DNA from: Paenibacillus_D sp047238105
GTDB taxonomy: Bacteria > Bacillota > Bacilli > Paenibacillales > Paenibacillaceae
Direction: 5' to 3'
Assembly (NCBI RefSeq): GCF_047238105.1
Contig: NZ_JBDFMD010000001.1
Span: forward strand, 1,922,001-1,986,000
DNA: 64,000 nt
This document shows positions 15,973 through 26,080 of the stretch, piece after piece (the stretch's first letter is position 1; every line of letters begins with the position of its first letter). A program made the translations under genes and the position numbers. The notes under the pieces were generated by a model. It did no database searches, was not told where the DNA came from, and saw only the letters and a list, made by a program, of their open reading frames with translations.

Positions 15973-18900
15973 CTACAGCCCCTCCCGGCTAAGAACAAAG
16001 CGGAAAGCCAGCTCGCCGTCGCTCGGGATCTGGTACGGCTCATGCACCGGCGCCCCCCAGCTGTCATCGCCGCCGACGCCCATCTGACGCCCCGCTACGG
16101 TGATGACGGAGTAATGGATCTCCGGCAGCTCATAGTGGTGCTGGGCGTTCTCCAGCTCAAAGGCGGTGTAGGGCGAGACATTGCACTCCAGCGGCTCGCC
16201 ATCCGCCGCCGCACTGACGCGCAAGCCGCGTCCCGCTTCGTCCAGCACGCTGACGCGGCGGACGCCGGTACGGTTGCCCGACTCCTGAGGATTCAGGTAG
16301 CCTGCGACATTGCCGGCTGCCGTGCCCTCGAACAGACCCAGGCGGGCACCCTCGGCGCGATCGGCATAATTCTCTGCCGGTCCGAGCGCATACCAGGCGA
16401 GACGGCTGTAATCCGCCGGCACCTTCCACGAGAGCGCGAAGATCGGCAGCCGCGGCAGTCCGGCCGCCCCTTTGTACCTGCTGTCGACACGGACGCGCCC
16501 GTCAGGTGTCACCGTATACTCCACGGACACCTCCACCTCCGCATGGATCGCCAGCGCATAGCGGTACGTGAAGCGCGCTTCGCCGCCGTCCGTTGCCGCC
16601 TGCCAGTCGAAGCTGACCAGCTTGCGGGAGAGACTCGCCGCATACCACAGCGCGGCGTCGTAGCCTTGGGCATAGCCGCGGTCATTGTCCGTCGTCGCCC
16701 GCCAGAACAGCGGCGCCGGCGGCGCGGCGATCAGCTCGCGGTCGCCATACCGGAGCGAGGTAAGCCCAAGCCCCTGACGGGAGAACATCGCGCTGAAGCC
16801 CTCGCCGCGCACACCGACGTAGACATCGCCCTCGGCGACCTGGAGCGGCGTGAAGCCCGTCGGCCACGCAGTCAGTGGAGCGCTGCCCCTTTGTGGCTGC
16901 GTTACTGCTGTCGACCCCGCGTCCGGCCCGCCTCCAGCCGCAGACGCGCCTGTCACCTTACCGTCAGACAGCCCCGTTTGACCGTTGTCCCTGCCAGTCC
17001 GTCCCTCCGCCCCCGCTTCACCCTCCACCCGGAACACATGCTGGCCGAAGGCCACCTCATGCCCGGCTGCCGCCCACAGCGTCGACTCGCGCAGCACGAA
17101 TGCCGCATCGATCGTGTACTCGCCAGGCAGAGACAGCCCATCAGTCAGCGTCAGCGGTACGACCTGCTCTGTCAACGGCGCGACATCCGTACGCAGTGTC
17201 AGACGCCCCGCTTCCACGCCTTCGCGGCGCAGCACGACCACCAGCTCGAAGTCCGACGACGACGTGAACAGATTGTCGTTGCGCACCCGTACACCCTCAC
17301 GGGTAGGCGACACCTTCAGGTTCTGGTAGAGGAACTTCACATCCTGCATCTTCGGCGATAAGGTGCGATCGGCATAGACGATACCGTTGGTGCAGAAGCC
17401 GTAATCGGTCGGCCGGTCGCCGAAGTCGCCGCCATAGGCGAGGAACTCCTTGCCGTACCGGTCTTTCTTGTAGAGAGCCTGGTCGATATAATCCCAGATG
17501 AAGCCGCCCTGGTACAGCGGGTACTGCGCCTCCAGATCGGTATAATGGCGCATGCCGCCCAGCGAATTGCCCATCGCATGCATGTATTCGCAGCTGATAT
17601 ACGGCTTGTCCGGGTCATTCTCCAGGTAGTCGATAATATCTGCCGGCTTGGCGTACATCCGGCTCTCCATATCGCTGCACTCGGTATAGGCGCGGTCGTA
17701 GAACACGCCTTCGTAATGGACGAGCCTGCCGCTGTCTTTGCTGCGGAAATAACGCGCCGTCTCCAGCAGCACATCGCCGACATACGACTCGTTGCCGAGC
17801 GACCAGATGAGGATGGACGGATGATTCTTGTCGCGCTCATACATGGAGATCGCACGGTCCAGCACAATATCCTGCCACTGCGGATCGCTGCGCGGGATAT
17901 TCCACGACGGCTCGACGGCCCCCATCTTCTGCCACGAACCGTGTGTTTCCAGATTCATCTCATCGATCACGTAGATGCCGTACTCATCGCACAACTCGTA
18001 CCAGAGCGTCTGGTTCGGATAATGCGAGGTGCGGACAGCGTTGATATTGTTCTGCTTCAACGTCCGGATATCCCACAGCATATCCTCGCGCGAGATCGCG
18101 CGGCCGCGGCGTGGATGGAACTCATGGCGGTTGACGCCCTTGAAGACGATACGCTCGCCATTGATCTGCATCACTTTCTCCACCATCTCGAAGCGGCGGA
18201 AGCCGACGCGCTGCGGGATGACCTCGACGACCGCACCGTCGGCAGCCCGCAGCTCGATATACAGCTCGTACAGATAAGGACGTTCGGCACTCCACAGACA
18301 GGGATCGGATACACTCAGGATCGCATGGACCTGTTCCTCCCCGGCTATCAGAGGCACGGCAGCGGAGGCTGCCTCTCGGCCTGCTGAATCCAGCAGCGAG
18401 AGAACCGCCCGGGCACCCGCAGGGGCGGCAGGGAGCAGCTTCATCGCAACCTTCACCTCGCCCTGCTGAAGCGATGCATCCAGCTCCGGTCTCACATCCA
18501 GATCGAAGACATGAAGCTGCGGTACGGTATACAAGTACACCTCGCGGAAGATCACGGAGAAGCGCCAGAAGTCCTGGTCCTCCAGCCAGCTGCCCGTACT
18601 CCGCTGATAGACCTCGACGGCAAGCTTGTTGTCCCCTTCGCGCAGGTAGGGGGTCAGCTCGAAGTCCGACGGCGTGAAGCTGTCTTCGGCGTATCCGACG
18701 AACTCGCCGTTCAGCCAGACATACAAGGCCGTCTCCACCCCCTGGAACGAGATGTAGACGGGTCCTTGCGCGAGCTCTGCGGGCAGGGAGAAATGACGCA
18801 CATAGCTCCCCACCGGGTTATGCTCCTCGGAGATCTGCGGCGGACGCAGCTCCTCCCTGCCGTCCCACGGGTACATCGTGTTCACATACTGCGGCTGTCC

Positions 18901-19179
18901 GTGGCCCTGGAGCTGGATATGTCCCGGTACCTGGATGGAGCCCCATCCAGCTGTACTGAAGTCATCACGGTAGAACTCCGCCGGCCGCGCTGCAGGGTTC
19001 ACTGCATAGTTGAACGACCAAACGCCGTTCAGCGAATGGCGCATCGTCATCGCGCCCCGCCGCGCCGCCTCTTCCCGGGTCCGATAGTAGGTATGATCGG
19101 AGTGGGCCGGCAGACGATTGACGGCAAATACCGCCGGGTCGCTCAGCCACGCCAGAGCAGGTTCTGTAGTTGTCATCAT
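15973..19179 (-). CDS. lacZ: Beta-galactosidase, GH2 (LacZ type)
   Basis: A 1068-residue cytoplasmic enzyme. Sugar-binding jelly roll (about 45-215), immunoglobulin-like domain, TIM barrel with acid/base Glu in WSLGNES (about 462) and nucleophile Glu in YISCEYMHAMGNS (about 530), then the LacZ small chain domain near the C-terminus. A ~50-residue Gly/Ala/Thr-rich stretch (about 716-768) is inserted between domains. It releases galactose from lactose or plant galactosides. It is last in the operon after the ABC transporter, 15 bases after the permease stop. GGAGGAGAA precedes two adjacent ATGs; either may start. Confidence 0.93.
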   Translation of the reverse strand: MMTTTEPALAWLSDPAVFAVNRLPAHSDHTYYRTREEAARRGAMTMRHSLNGVWSFNYAVNPAARPAEFYRDDFSTAGWGSIQVPGHIQLQGHGQPQYVNTMYPWDGREELRPPQISEEHNPVGSYVRHFSLPAELAQGPVYISFQGVETALYVWLNGEFVGYAEDSFTPSDFELTPYLREGDNKLAVEVYQRSTGSWLEDQDFWRFSVIFREVYLYTVPQLHVFDLDVRPELDASLQQGEVKVAMKLLPAAPAGARAVLSLLDSAGREAASAAVPLIAGEEQVHAILSVSDPCLWSAERPYLYELYIELRAADGAVVEVIPQRVGFRRFEMVEKVMQINGERIVFKGVNRHEFHPRRGRAISREDMLWDIRTLKQNNINAVRTSHYPNQTLWYELCDEYGIYVIDEMNLETHGSWQKMGAVEPSWNIPRSDPQWQDIVLDRAISMYERDKNHPSILIWSLGNESYVGDVLLETARYFRSKDSGRLVHYEGVFYDRAYTECSDMESRMYAKPADIIDYLENDPDKPYISCEYMHAMGNSLGGMRHYTDLEAQYPLYQGGFIWDYIDQALYKKDRYGKEFLAYGGDFGDRPTDYGFCTNGIVYADRTLSPKMQDVKFLYQNLKVSPTREGVRVRNDNLFTSSSDFELVVVLRREGVEAGRLTLRTDVAPLTEQVVPLTLTDGLSLPGEYTIDAAFVLRESTLWAAAGHEVAFGQHVFRVEGEAGAEGRTGRDNGQTGLSDGKVTGASAAGGGPDAGSTAVTQPQRGSAPLTAWPTGFTPLQVAEGDVYVGVRGEGFSAMFSRQGLGLTSLRYGDRELIAAPPAPLFWRATTDNDRGYAQGYDAALWYAASLSRKLVSFDWQAATDGGEARFTYRYALAIHAEVEVSVEYTVTPDGRVRVDSRYKGAAGLPRLPIFALSWKVPADYSRLAWYALGPAENYADRAEGARLGLFEGTAAGNVAGYLNPQESGNRTGVRRVSVLDEAGRGLRVSAAADGEPLECNVSPYTAFELENAQHHYELPEIHYSVITVAGRQMGVGGDDSWGAPVHEPYQIPSDGELAFRFVLSREGL

Positions 19180-19194
19180 TTCTCCTCCAGGTCC

Positions 19195-20019
19195 TTATTT
19201 GACCGAGCCGGTCATCCCCGCTACGAAATGCTTCTGCATCAGGAAGAAGACGATCGCCGTCGGGAGCGTCGCGATCAGAATCACAGTCATGATGACCCCA
19301 TAGTCCGGCGAATAGCTGGACCCGAGGTTGGAGATCAGCAGCGGGATCGTCCGTTTCTCCGGCGACTGCAGCACGACGAGCGGCCACAGGTAGTTGTTCC
19401 AGCTGGCCATGAATGTGATGATCGCCGCAGCCGCATAGGTGGTGCGCATCGTCGGCACATAGATGCGGAAGAAAACGCCGAGCTCGCTGAGGCCATCGAT
19501 CCGGCCCGCCTCCAGCATGTCCTTGGGGAACATCTTGGTGCTCTGGCGGAAGAAGAAGATCAGGAAGGCCGTCACCATCGTCGGGAGGATGACGGAGCCG
19601 ATCGTATCGATGCCGATGAACGGCATCGTCTGCGAGATGCTGCCGAACATCCGGTACAGCGGCACCATCAATGCGGCGAACGGGATCATCATCGAGAGCA
19701 GCAGGATGCTGAAGACGATGTCCTTGGCCCGGCTGCGGAAGATCTCGAAGCCATAGCCGGCCAATGAAGAGATGAGCATCGCCAGCAATGTCGTAATGAT
19801 GGAGATCTGCGCCGAGTTCATCAGGGCCGGCACGATGTCGATCGTCCCGAAGGCCTTGCTCAGGTTATCGCCCAGGGCATTGCCCGGCAGCAGCTTACCC
19901 TGGGTGACATCGACGGAGCGGTTGGTGGAGCTGATGATCATCCATAGGAACGGGAAGATCGAGATCGCCGCCGCCCCGCTCAGGAACACATACATCAAAA
20001 TACGTTTGAGGGTTGCCAT
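19195..20019 (-). CDS. Carbohydrate ABC transporter permease (MalG type)
   Basis: A 274-residue inner-membrane protein with six hydrophobic segments and the EAA loop EAGRIDGLSELGVFFRIYVP that docks the ATPase. It ends with the family-typical HFVAGMTGSVK. It pairs with the MalF-type permease upstream, overlapping its stop by one base (TAATG), so expression is coupled. No ATPase gene is present; a shared MsmX-type ATPase elsewhere probably energises the system. Confidence 0.9.
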   Translation of the reverse strand: MATLKRILMYVFLSGAAAISIFPFLWMIISSTNRSVDVTQGKLLPGNALGDNLSKAFGTIDIVPALMNSAQISIITTLLAMLISSLAGYGFEIFRSRAKDIVFSILLLSMMIPFAALMVPLYRMFGSISQTMPFIGIDTIGSVILPTMVTAFLIFFFRQSTKMFPKDMLEAGRIDGLSELGVFFRIYVPTMRTTYAAAAIITFMASWNNYLWPLVVLQSPEKRTIPLLISNLGSSYSPDYGVIMTVILIATLPTAIVFFLMQKHFVAGMTGSVK

Positions 20020-20891
20020 TATTTACGGTCACCTGCCAATCTGAACTGAAGAATCGAGAAGATCACGATCAGGATCACGATCGCATACGAAACGGTAGCC
20101 GCATAACCAAAGTCAGGCGTGTAGCGGAACGAGAGGTAATAGATATACTGGGACAGCGTCATCGTCGCATTGCCCGGACCGCCCTGGGTAATATTCATGA
20201 CCTCGTCGAACAGCTGCAGTGTTCCGATGGTCGACGTGATCGAGGTGAACAATATAATCGGCTTCAACAGCGGAACCGTTATTTTCGTAAATTGGGTGAA
20301 GGCATTTGCGCCATCGATGCGCGCCGCTTCGTAGATCGAGTTGTCGATATTCTGCAATGCCGACAGATAGAAGATCATGTTGTAGCCTGTCCAGCGCCAC
20401 GTGATGGCGATAATGATCGTCACCTTGGCCCAGAACGGGTCGGTAATCCACTGAATCGGCGTCTGGATAATATGCAGATTCATCAGCAACATATTGACGA
20501 GACCGTCGCCGGCAAACAGATACTTGAAAATTATCGAATACGCAACGAGTGAAGTGACCGCCGGCAGGAAGATCGCCGTCCGGAAAAAACCTTTGAACTT
20601 CAGCTTCGGATCATTAAGCAGCACGGAAATAAAAATAGCCAGTATAATCATGACCGGCACTTGAATGATCAGATAGATGAAGGTGTTGAACAGCGCTGTT
20701 TTAAACGTATTGTCGGTCAGCAAACGAGCGTAATTGTCTATTCCGACATATGACAGATTGGTGCCGGTACCCGATTGAAACGAGAGCATCAAGGCCCGAA
20801 CCATCGGATAAAAATAGAAAATGCAGATCATGATGACCGCCAATGCGATGAACGACCAACCGACAGCATTCGTTCTTGCTCTTATATTCAT
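20019..20891 (-). CDS. Carbohydrate ABC transporter permease (MalF type)
   Basis: About 290 residues with six membrane segments and the EAA loop EAARIDGANAFTQFTKITVP (about residue 190). It forms the channel with the next gene. The ATG at 20891 follows GAGAGGCG; the frame upstream runs through the intercistronic hairpin at 20946-20974 and is not coding. Confidence 0.9.
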   Translation of the reverse strand: MNIRARTNAVGWSFIALAVIMICIFYFYPMVRALMLSFQSGTGTNLSYVGIDNYARLLTDNTFKTALFNTFIYLIIQVPVMIILAIFISVLLNDPKLKFKGFFRTAIFLPAVTSLVAYSIIFKYLFAGDGLVNMLLMNLHIIQTPIQWITDPFWAKVTIIIAITWRWTGYNMIFYLSALQNIDNSIYEAARIDGANAFTQFTKITVPLLKPIILFTSITSTIGTLQLFDEVMNITQGGPGNATMTLSQYIYYLSFRYTPDFGYAATVSYAIVILIVIFSILQFRLAGDRK

Positions 20892-20945
20892 GATATTCGC
20901 CTCTCTCACACCGTTGTCGAAACCGCAGGCTTGCGGCATGCCGCA

Positions 20946-20974
20946 TGTCCCGGCCGGCAAGTCCGGCCGGGACA
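20946..20974. promoter_or_regulatory. Intercistronic 12-bp hairpin
   Basis: TGTCCCGGCCGG, 5-base loop, CCGGCCGGGACA. It lies between the binding-protein stop (21010) and the permease start (20891), with no T-run. Such hairpins stabilise the upstream message, giving more binding protein than permease. Confidence 0.65.
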
Positions 20975-21009
20975 TACGCAGCTTTTATCTGTAGGGCGCA
21001 ACCACGTGG

Positions 21010-22287
21010 TTATCGGATCTGCGTCTCGGCTTGCGTCTGTGCGTCAGCCAGCGCTTGATCGACGGATTTGCCGTTGAGGTAAGCCTGCATCTCAACAACG
21101 AGGATATCCTCGATGGCGTACGTGTTCATGCCGTAGTTGACGTTCGGGATCTCGCCCGTCCAGGCAGCGAAGTCGGAGATGACGTGCTGGCCGCCGAAGA
21201 ACTCGTTGGGCGCCTTGTAAGCTTCACCTTCCGCTGCCGGCAGGTACGTGCCGATGGCGGAGATCTCCTGTACCAGCGTCTGGTACAAATCAACGTCCGA
21301 ACCAAAGGTTTGGCCCAGGAACTCGGCCGCCTGCTCTTTGCCAGGAACGTTTAACACATACCAGGAGCTGCCGCCCAGATTCGTTGCGTTGACGGAATCG
21401 TTGTTCGACAGTCGCGGCATCGGGACGATCGCCCAGTTGCCGGCTTGATCCTCGGCAGCGGTGATCGATGCGGTGAACCAGTTGCCTGTCGGTACGGAAG
21501 CGACATTGCCGCTGTTATAGTTCGCTACGTATTGGCTCCAGTCGGAGTGGATGCGCACGATGTTGGCGTCCATCATTTTTTTATACACCTCAAAAGCTTC
21601 TTTCAAAGGCGCGTTGTCCTTCAGATCGGCAGTCTCGCCGTCTTCCTGCACATACCAGGAACCGGCCGCCTGAATCATCATGCGAAGGATGCCCAGATCG
21701 TTGGGGTCAAGGGAGATCCAGTCCTTGCCTGTTGCTTCTTTGACCTTGGTCCCGATCTCGATGTACTCGTCCCAAGTGATGTTCTGCAGATCATCTGCGC
21801 TGTAGCCCGCTTCCTGCAGGTAGTCGGTGCGGACGAACAGCCCTGCTACACCGGAGTCGAACGGCAGGCCGTACTGCTCGCCGTCAGCGCTGGTCGGGCC
21901 GATCTTGTAATCTGCGAAGTCCGAAACCTGGAAGCTGTCGCCGATCGGATAGAACATGTCCGGGTACGCCTGCAGGAAGCTTTGGGCCCGATAGTCCTCG
22001 ATCAGGACGATATTGGGCAGACCGCGGGTCGTGCCGGAGCTCATACCGGTATTCAGACGCTGGACGATATCGTCCTGGGCATTTTCGATAACCTGTATTT
22101 CAATGTCCCCGCCGAAGGCTTCTTTGGCCAGATTCATCGCTTTCACATTGAAATTGGCATCCCAGGCCCAGACGACCAGCTTGTCTGCGCTGCCGCCTTC
22201 CGCCGCCCCTTCATTGTTGTTGCCGCCAGTCGTGCACGCCGTCAGGACCATCACCGTGACCAACAGCAAGGCAAAGAGTTTTTTCAT
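21010..22287 (-). CDS. ABC transporter carbohydrate-binding lipoprotein
   Basis: A 425-residue extracellular solute-binding protein, family 1. Lipoprotein signal MKKLFALLLVTVMVLTAC gives the lipidated Cys at residue 18, followed by a Gly/Asn linker. LVVWAWDANFN begins the mature fold. It captures the sugar for the two permeases; the neighbouring LacZ points to a beta-galactoside or galactose-containing oligosaccharide. GGAGGT precedes the ATG. A cre-like site and a weak promoter lie in the 176-base gap upstream. Confidence 0.9.
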   Translation of the reverse strand: MKKLFALLLVTVMVLTACTTGGNNNEGAAEGGSADKLVVWAWDANFNVKAMNLAKEAFGGDIEIQVIENAQDDIVQRLNTGMSSGTTRGLPNIVLIEDYRAQSFLQAYPDMFYPIGDSFQVSDFADYKIGPTSADGEQYGLPFDSGVAGLFVRTDYLQEAGYSADDLQNITWDEYIEIGTKVKEATGKDWISLDPNDLGILRMMIQAAGSWYVQEDGETADLKDNAPLKEAFEVYKKMMDANIVRIHSDWSQYVANYNSGNVASVPTGNWFTASITAAEDQAGNWAIVPMPRLSNNDSVNATNLGGSSWYVLNVPGKEQAAEFLGQTFGSDVDLYQTLVQEISAIGTYLPAAEGEAYKAPNEFFGGQHVISDFAAWTGEIPNVNYGMNTYAIEDILVVEMQAYLNGKSVDQALADAQTQAETQIR

Positions 22288-22314
22288 GTCAAGACCTCCA
22301 TTTGTCTATCATCC

Positions 22315-22328
22315 TGTAAGCGTTTCCC
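22315..22328. promoter_or_regulatory. cre-like site upstream of sugar ABC operon
   Basis: TGTAAGCGTTTCCC fits the CcpA operator except for the last position. It sits between the -10 box (22343-22348) and the binding-protein start, where bound CcpA would block transcription. Confidence 0.5.
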
Positions 22329-22342
22329 CGCTCACTGCATTC

Positions 22343-22348
22343 ATTTTA
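22343..22348 (-). promoter_or_regulatory. -10 box of sugar ABC operon
   Basis: TAAAAT on the minus strand, 56 bases before the start codon, without a recognisable -35 box. This suits a promoter needing an activator such as the YesN protein encoded upstream. Confidence 0.4.
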
Positions 22349-22463
22349 GCATTGGCAGGTTTGCGCTGGTTAGGATTATCTTTGCCAGCTTTGGTCAGAT
22401 TATTATAGGTTTTTGGATTGTTAATTTTCCTATTGGTACGATTTTTGGATAGTGGTAATATCT

Positions 22464-24236
22464 TTACCCTTCGATCAGCGGGATCCGGATGCGGACCTTG
22501 GTCCCTTCTCCCAGCTCACTGGTAATGGTCACTCCATAGCCGTCGCCATACAACAGCCGGATGCGTTCATGGACATTCCTTACGCCGATGCCGGTGAACT
22601 GCTGCCGCTTGCCGCTGGGAGCCGGGAGTCCGCTCCCCGCGTCCAGCACCATGCCGTCGCCGTTGTCGACGACCTCGCAGAGCAGCGTATCTCCATCCTG
22701 GGAGACCATGATGTAGATATGCCCCTCCGACTTGCGGCCAAACCCGTGGAAGAACGCATTTTCGATGAATGGCTGGATCATCAGCTTCGGCACGCAGTAG
22801 CCCATACAATCCGGGGAGACAAAATAGTTGACCTTGATTCGTTCGCCGTAGCGGATATGATTGATAAATACATAATTGCGCAGATTGGCCAGCTCCTGGC
22901 CGATCGTGATCGTTTCACTGGCGTTGCCAATCGCGTTTTGCAGCAGTGAGATCAGCGCGTTGATAATCTCCGCCGCCTTTTCTTTGCTGCCCTGCTGCAC
23001 CATGAATTTGACCGAGGCCAGCGTATTGTACAGGAAATGCGGATTGATCTGCTGCTGCAGCGCCGACAGCTCGGCGTTCCGCTGCTGCTTCTGGGTATGG
23101 ACCAACTGACGCACGTACGCTTGCAGCTCGTCCATCATCGCATTGAAGGCACTGGCCAGCTGGCGAGTCTCATAGCTGCCGGTTGCGCTCACATGATGGT
23201 CGAATTCGTATTTGGAAATGGTCGAAATCTGCTTCACCAGCAGCGACAGCGATCGGGTCAGCCGGCGTGAGATGAGGAAGACGATGATCAGGGCAATCGC
23301 AACAATGGCGGTAACTCCCAGGATAATCGTATCGGTATCGATAAACTGGCCGATAGCGATTTTTTTGTCGATGATGTTGAGGATATACAGATCCAGAGAC
23401 GGATTGTAATTGGCGACCAGGATGCTGTCGGTACCGGCGATGTCCGCCTCCAGATAGGGCAGTCCGTCATCCTGCATCTGGCGGGCGTACGACAGCCATT
23501 CATGGTCCTGCATCCCCAGCCAGTCCTCGCGATTGGAGGAGATGACGGCTCCATCCGATCCCATGATGACGACATCGTTGCCCGGGGTGGTGAAGCTGGA
23601 GTAGAAACGGCGGAATTCCGTCTCGAGCATGGAGAAGTAGATCACGCCATAGACCGATGCCGACGAGCGGTCGATCATCGCCTTGGTGACGATCACCGCC
23701 GGCTGACTCCCCGGGATCCCTGCCTCGCGGGGATCGTCATACTGATAGATAAGCCGGCGCGGCTCCGCCATGGCCCGTTCGGTAGCCCGGTGCTCGCGGA
23801 GCTCTGTATCCGTAACCGGCCAGAAGGTGCGTTCCGTCGCATAGCTTCTGCCGTTGCTGCCGGTGATGTAGATGCCAACCTCATACGCCTCCAAGCCGGT
23901 GCTGATCTGACTGAACAGGCGGCCCATGCTGTAGTAGCTGTTATTCTGGTCAAGCGAATTGCCGTTCTCCTGAGTGAGGAAGCTGCGGGCCGTGCCGCTT
24001 TGCGAGATCCCGTTGGCAGTCAGCACGATGGAATAGTTGTAGGTGTCCATCGCTGATTCGATCTGGCCGATGATTTTGGAGTTGGTCAGGCTGAAGGTGT
24101 TCATGAATACCCGCTCGGACATGCTGATCGTTGTCCATGTCACGGTAACCGCAACGGCGACGATGCTGATGAGCATGATCAGGAACATTTTGACGAAGAG
24201 GCCGTTATATTTGAATCGATCGAATATCCGCTGCAT
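22464..24236 (-). CDS. YesM-family sensor histidine kinase
   Basis: A 590-residue membrane kinase. One membrane helix near residues 12-36, an extracytoplasmic sensor (about 40-285) with Cache-like features, a second helix (about 290-312), HAMP linker, then the His_kinase domain with phospho-acceptor His in LQQQINPHFLYN (about 400) and an ATPase domain with DNGDGMV and GIGVRNVHER. It pairs with the YesN regulator, whose stop lies 2 bases upstream of this start. The likely signal is the galactoside imported by the neighbouring transporter or its binding protein. Confidence 0.9.
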   Translation of the reverse strand: MQRIFDRFKYNGLFVKMFLIMLISIVAVAVTVTWTTISMSERVFMNTFSLTNSKIIGQIESAMDTYNYSIVLTANGISQSGTARSFLTQENGNSLDQNNSYYSMGRLFSQISTGLEAYEVGIYITGSNGRSYATERTFWPVTDTELREHRATERAMAEPRRLIYQYDDPREAGIPGSQPAVIVTKAMIDRSSASVYGVIYFSMLETEFRRFYSSFTTPGNDVVIMGSDGAVISSNREDWLGMQDHEWLSYARQMQDDGLPYLEADIAGTDSILVANYNPSLDLYILNIIDKKIAIGQFIDTDTIILGVTAIVAIALIIVFLISRRLTRSLSLLVKQISTISKYEFDHHVSATGSYETRQLASAFNAMMDELQAYVRQLVHTQKQQRNAELSALQQQINPHFLYNTLASVKFMVQQGSKEKAAEIINALISLLQNAIGNASETITIGQELANLRNYVFINHIRYGERIKVNYFVSPDCMGYCVPKLMIQPFIENAFFHGFGRKSEGHIYIMVSQDGDTLLCEVVDNGDGMVLDAGSGLPAPSGKRQQFTGIGVRNVHERIRLLYGDGYGVTITSELGEGTKVRIRIPLIEG

Positions 24237-24238
24237 CC

Positions 24239-25822
24239 TTATCCTTCCTTTTCATCCCCCAGATATTGTCTGCGGTACCGGCTCGGGGAGAGTCCGGTGT
24301 GTTTTTTGAATACTTTCGTAAAATAGCTGTGATCGGCAAAACCGACCATCCCGCCGATCTCGGCGATCGTCGCTGCGCCAGCCCGTAGCAGCTCGGCCGC
24401 CTTGTCCGTGCGTACGCGCTGCAGGTAATCGACAAAACCCTCTTCGTGATGCGAGGTAAAAAAGCTGGAGAGATAGGACGGATTGAAGTGAAAATGACGG
24501 GCGAGCTCGGTCAGGCTGAGCGGCTCCGCATAATGCTCATCGATATATTGAAGCAGCCGCTTCATGTTGACATTGCCGGTGTCAGCCGTGCGCGTCTCGA
24601 TAACCTGTCTGGCTTCCGCGATGAAACGGTTCAGACAAGCCGCCGCTTCATCGGCATAGTTCGCTTCTTCGATTGCTTTAAAGTAGGCATACTTATTTTT
24701 CTCCAGCTCCTGGACATCGTAATCCATATTGCCAAGCATGACGGTTATGTTGAAGATCAGATTGCCCAGGAATGTTTTGTATTCGAACACATCCGTCGTG
24801 TAATCGTCGGCCAGAGCCTGCACATGCTCCTGCAGGTAGTCGAAGGCGTCGGCAAACCGCTCGCGTTTGAACTCATCGGCGAACCGGCTCAGGTGGAAGG
24901 CTTCCCTGCGGGCCGGGGGTTCGGGTAGTTCTTGCTCGAGCAGCACCTGCCGGCCGGGGAAGTAAAAGGTATAGCCGATCAGCTGCAGCAGCCGCTCGCG
25001 GTAGATGACGCCGACTTGTTGCAGTTCCGTGAACGGCTCGCTGATGCATACCGCAGTCTGTATACTGCCGCCTGCACCGAGCTCGTCTGCCAGCGCTGCG
25101 GCCCAATCGCCGAGTCTGCCGAGTTCCTGTGCCTGCATATTCAGCAGAAATGCTGCCACCGGCTTGTTGGTCGGCAGCGGCAAGACCTCGACACCGGGAA
25201 GCGTGCGCTCCGTCAGCGCTCCAAGCTGCTGCCGCGTCCGTTCGTCATGCGGCCGCTGCTCCCCGGCAGTTGCGGCGAGACGCACGCCGGCCAGGCAATA
25301 ATAGGGATGGGGCAGTATGGCAGAGACTCTCGCCGTCTCCTCCGCTGTCGCCTCGAAGCCCGTGAGCCAGCGTTCGAGCAGCGTATGGAGCGGCACATCC
25401 GGTCCGCCTTCTCCCTGCGTCGTCGCTTGCAGCGTCGGGATGCGCTCGGCTGCCAGCTTGAGCACGGTCAGCAGATGCTGCATGTCAAGCTTGGGCTTGA
25501 GGATATAGTCGGCCACGCCGCTCTGGAAGGTGGAGCGGACATAGTCGAACTCGCCGAAGCTGCTAAGGATGACCACCTCAATCTCCGGATAGTGCAGCTT
25601 GATCTGCTTGGTCAGCTCTTCCCCGTCCATCAGCGGCATGACGATATCTGTGATGACGATGTGCGGAGCCAGCTCGGCGATCTTCTCCATCGCTTCCTGG
25701 CCATTCGCGGCTTCGCCGACGACCTGGAAGCCTTCCTGCTCCCAGTTCATGAAGTATTTGATCCCCTGGCGGATCAGCTGCTCGTCATCGACGATCAACA
25801 CTTTGCAGTAGGATGGTGCCAT
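24239..25822 (-). CDS. YesN-family response regulator with AraC output
   Basis: A 527-residue regulator. The receiver domain has VDDEQLIRQG, phospho-acceptor Asp in ITDIVMP (about 59) and Lys in YILKPK. A long middle region (about 140-410) is typical of YesN. The C-terminal AraC domain has two helix-turn-helix motifs, LTELARHFHFNPSYLSSFF and the second ending GFADHSYFTKVFKKHTGLSP. It should activate the downstream transporter-lacZ operon. AGGGAGGA precedes the ATG. The transcript starts in 25823-25920, where no strong promoter is evident. Confidence 0.9.
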   Translation of the reverse strand: MAPSYCKVLIVDDEQLIRQGIKYFMNWEQEGFQVVGEAANGQEAMEKIAELAPHIVITDIVMPLMDGEELTKQIKLHYPEIEVVILSSFGEFDYVRSTFQSGVADYILKPKLDMQHLLTVLKLAAERIPTLQATTQGEGGPDVPLHTLLERWLTGFEATAEETARVSAILPHPYYCLAGVRLAATAGEQRPHDERTRQQLGALTERTLPGVEVLPLPTNKPVAAFLLNMQAQELGRLGDWAAALADELGAGGSIQTAVCISEPFTELQQVGVIYRERLLQLIGYTFYFPGRQVLLEQELPEPPARREAFHLSRFADEFKRERFADAFDYLQEHVQALADDYTTDVFEYKTFLGNLIFNITVMLGNMDYDVQELEKNKYAYFKAIEEANYADEAAACLNRFIAEARQVIETRTADTGNVNMKRLLQYIDEHYAEPLSLTELARHFHFNPSYLSSFFTSHHEEGFVDYLQRVRTDKAAELLRAGAATIAEIGGMVGFADHSYFTKVFKKHTGLSPSRYRRQYLGDEKEG

Positions 25823-25987
25823 CGCCAGTTCCTCCCTCTTTTGTTACGTTGCGTGTAAGCATGTTATCAATTAGATATAGCTTACTACAAGTGGTGCACT
25901 TTCCCAAAGCTGTACTCCCGGGAGTTGCCGCGCTAGATAAGAAAAAACGACTTCGTCGTCCTTCTAGGACGTGCGAAGAGCTTTGTC

Positions 25988-26068
25988 GGAGAAATACAAG
26001 CCAAGTAGATAGGAGAATCATATACTTTCTTGCTATTTCAAGGTGAAACGGCTACGCCGTCCTTGAAA
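25988..26068 (+). repeat. Mosaic element C, left part: CAAGCCAAGTAGATAGG segment and hairpin module
   Basis: 25988-26028 repeats the right end of element A (GGAGAAATACAAGCCAAGTA, GATAGGAGAATC, ATATACTT). 26036-26068 forms a hairpin: TTTCAAGG and ACGGC pair with GCCGT and CCTTGAAA, leaving TGAA bulged. This is a variant of the module at 10136. No gene is seen in 25823-26401. Confidence 0.75.
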
Positions 26069-26080
26069 GACGCCCAACTC

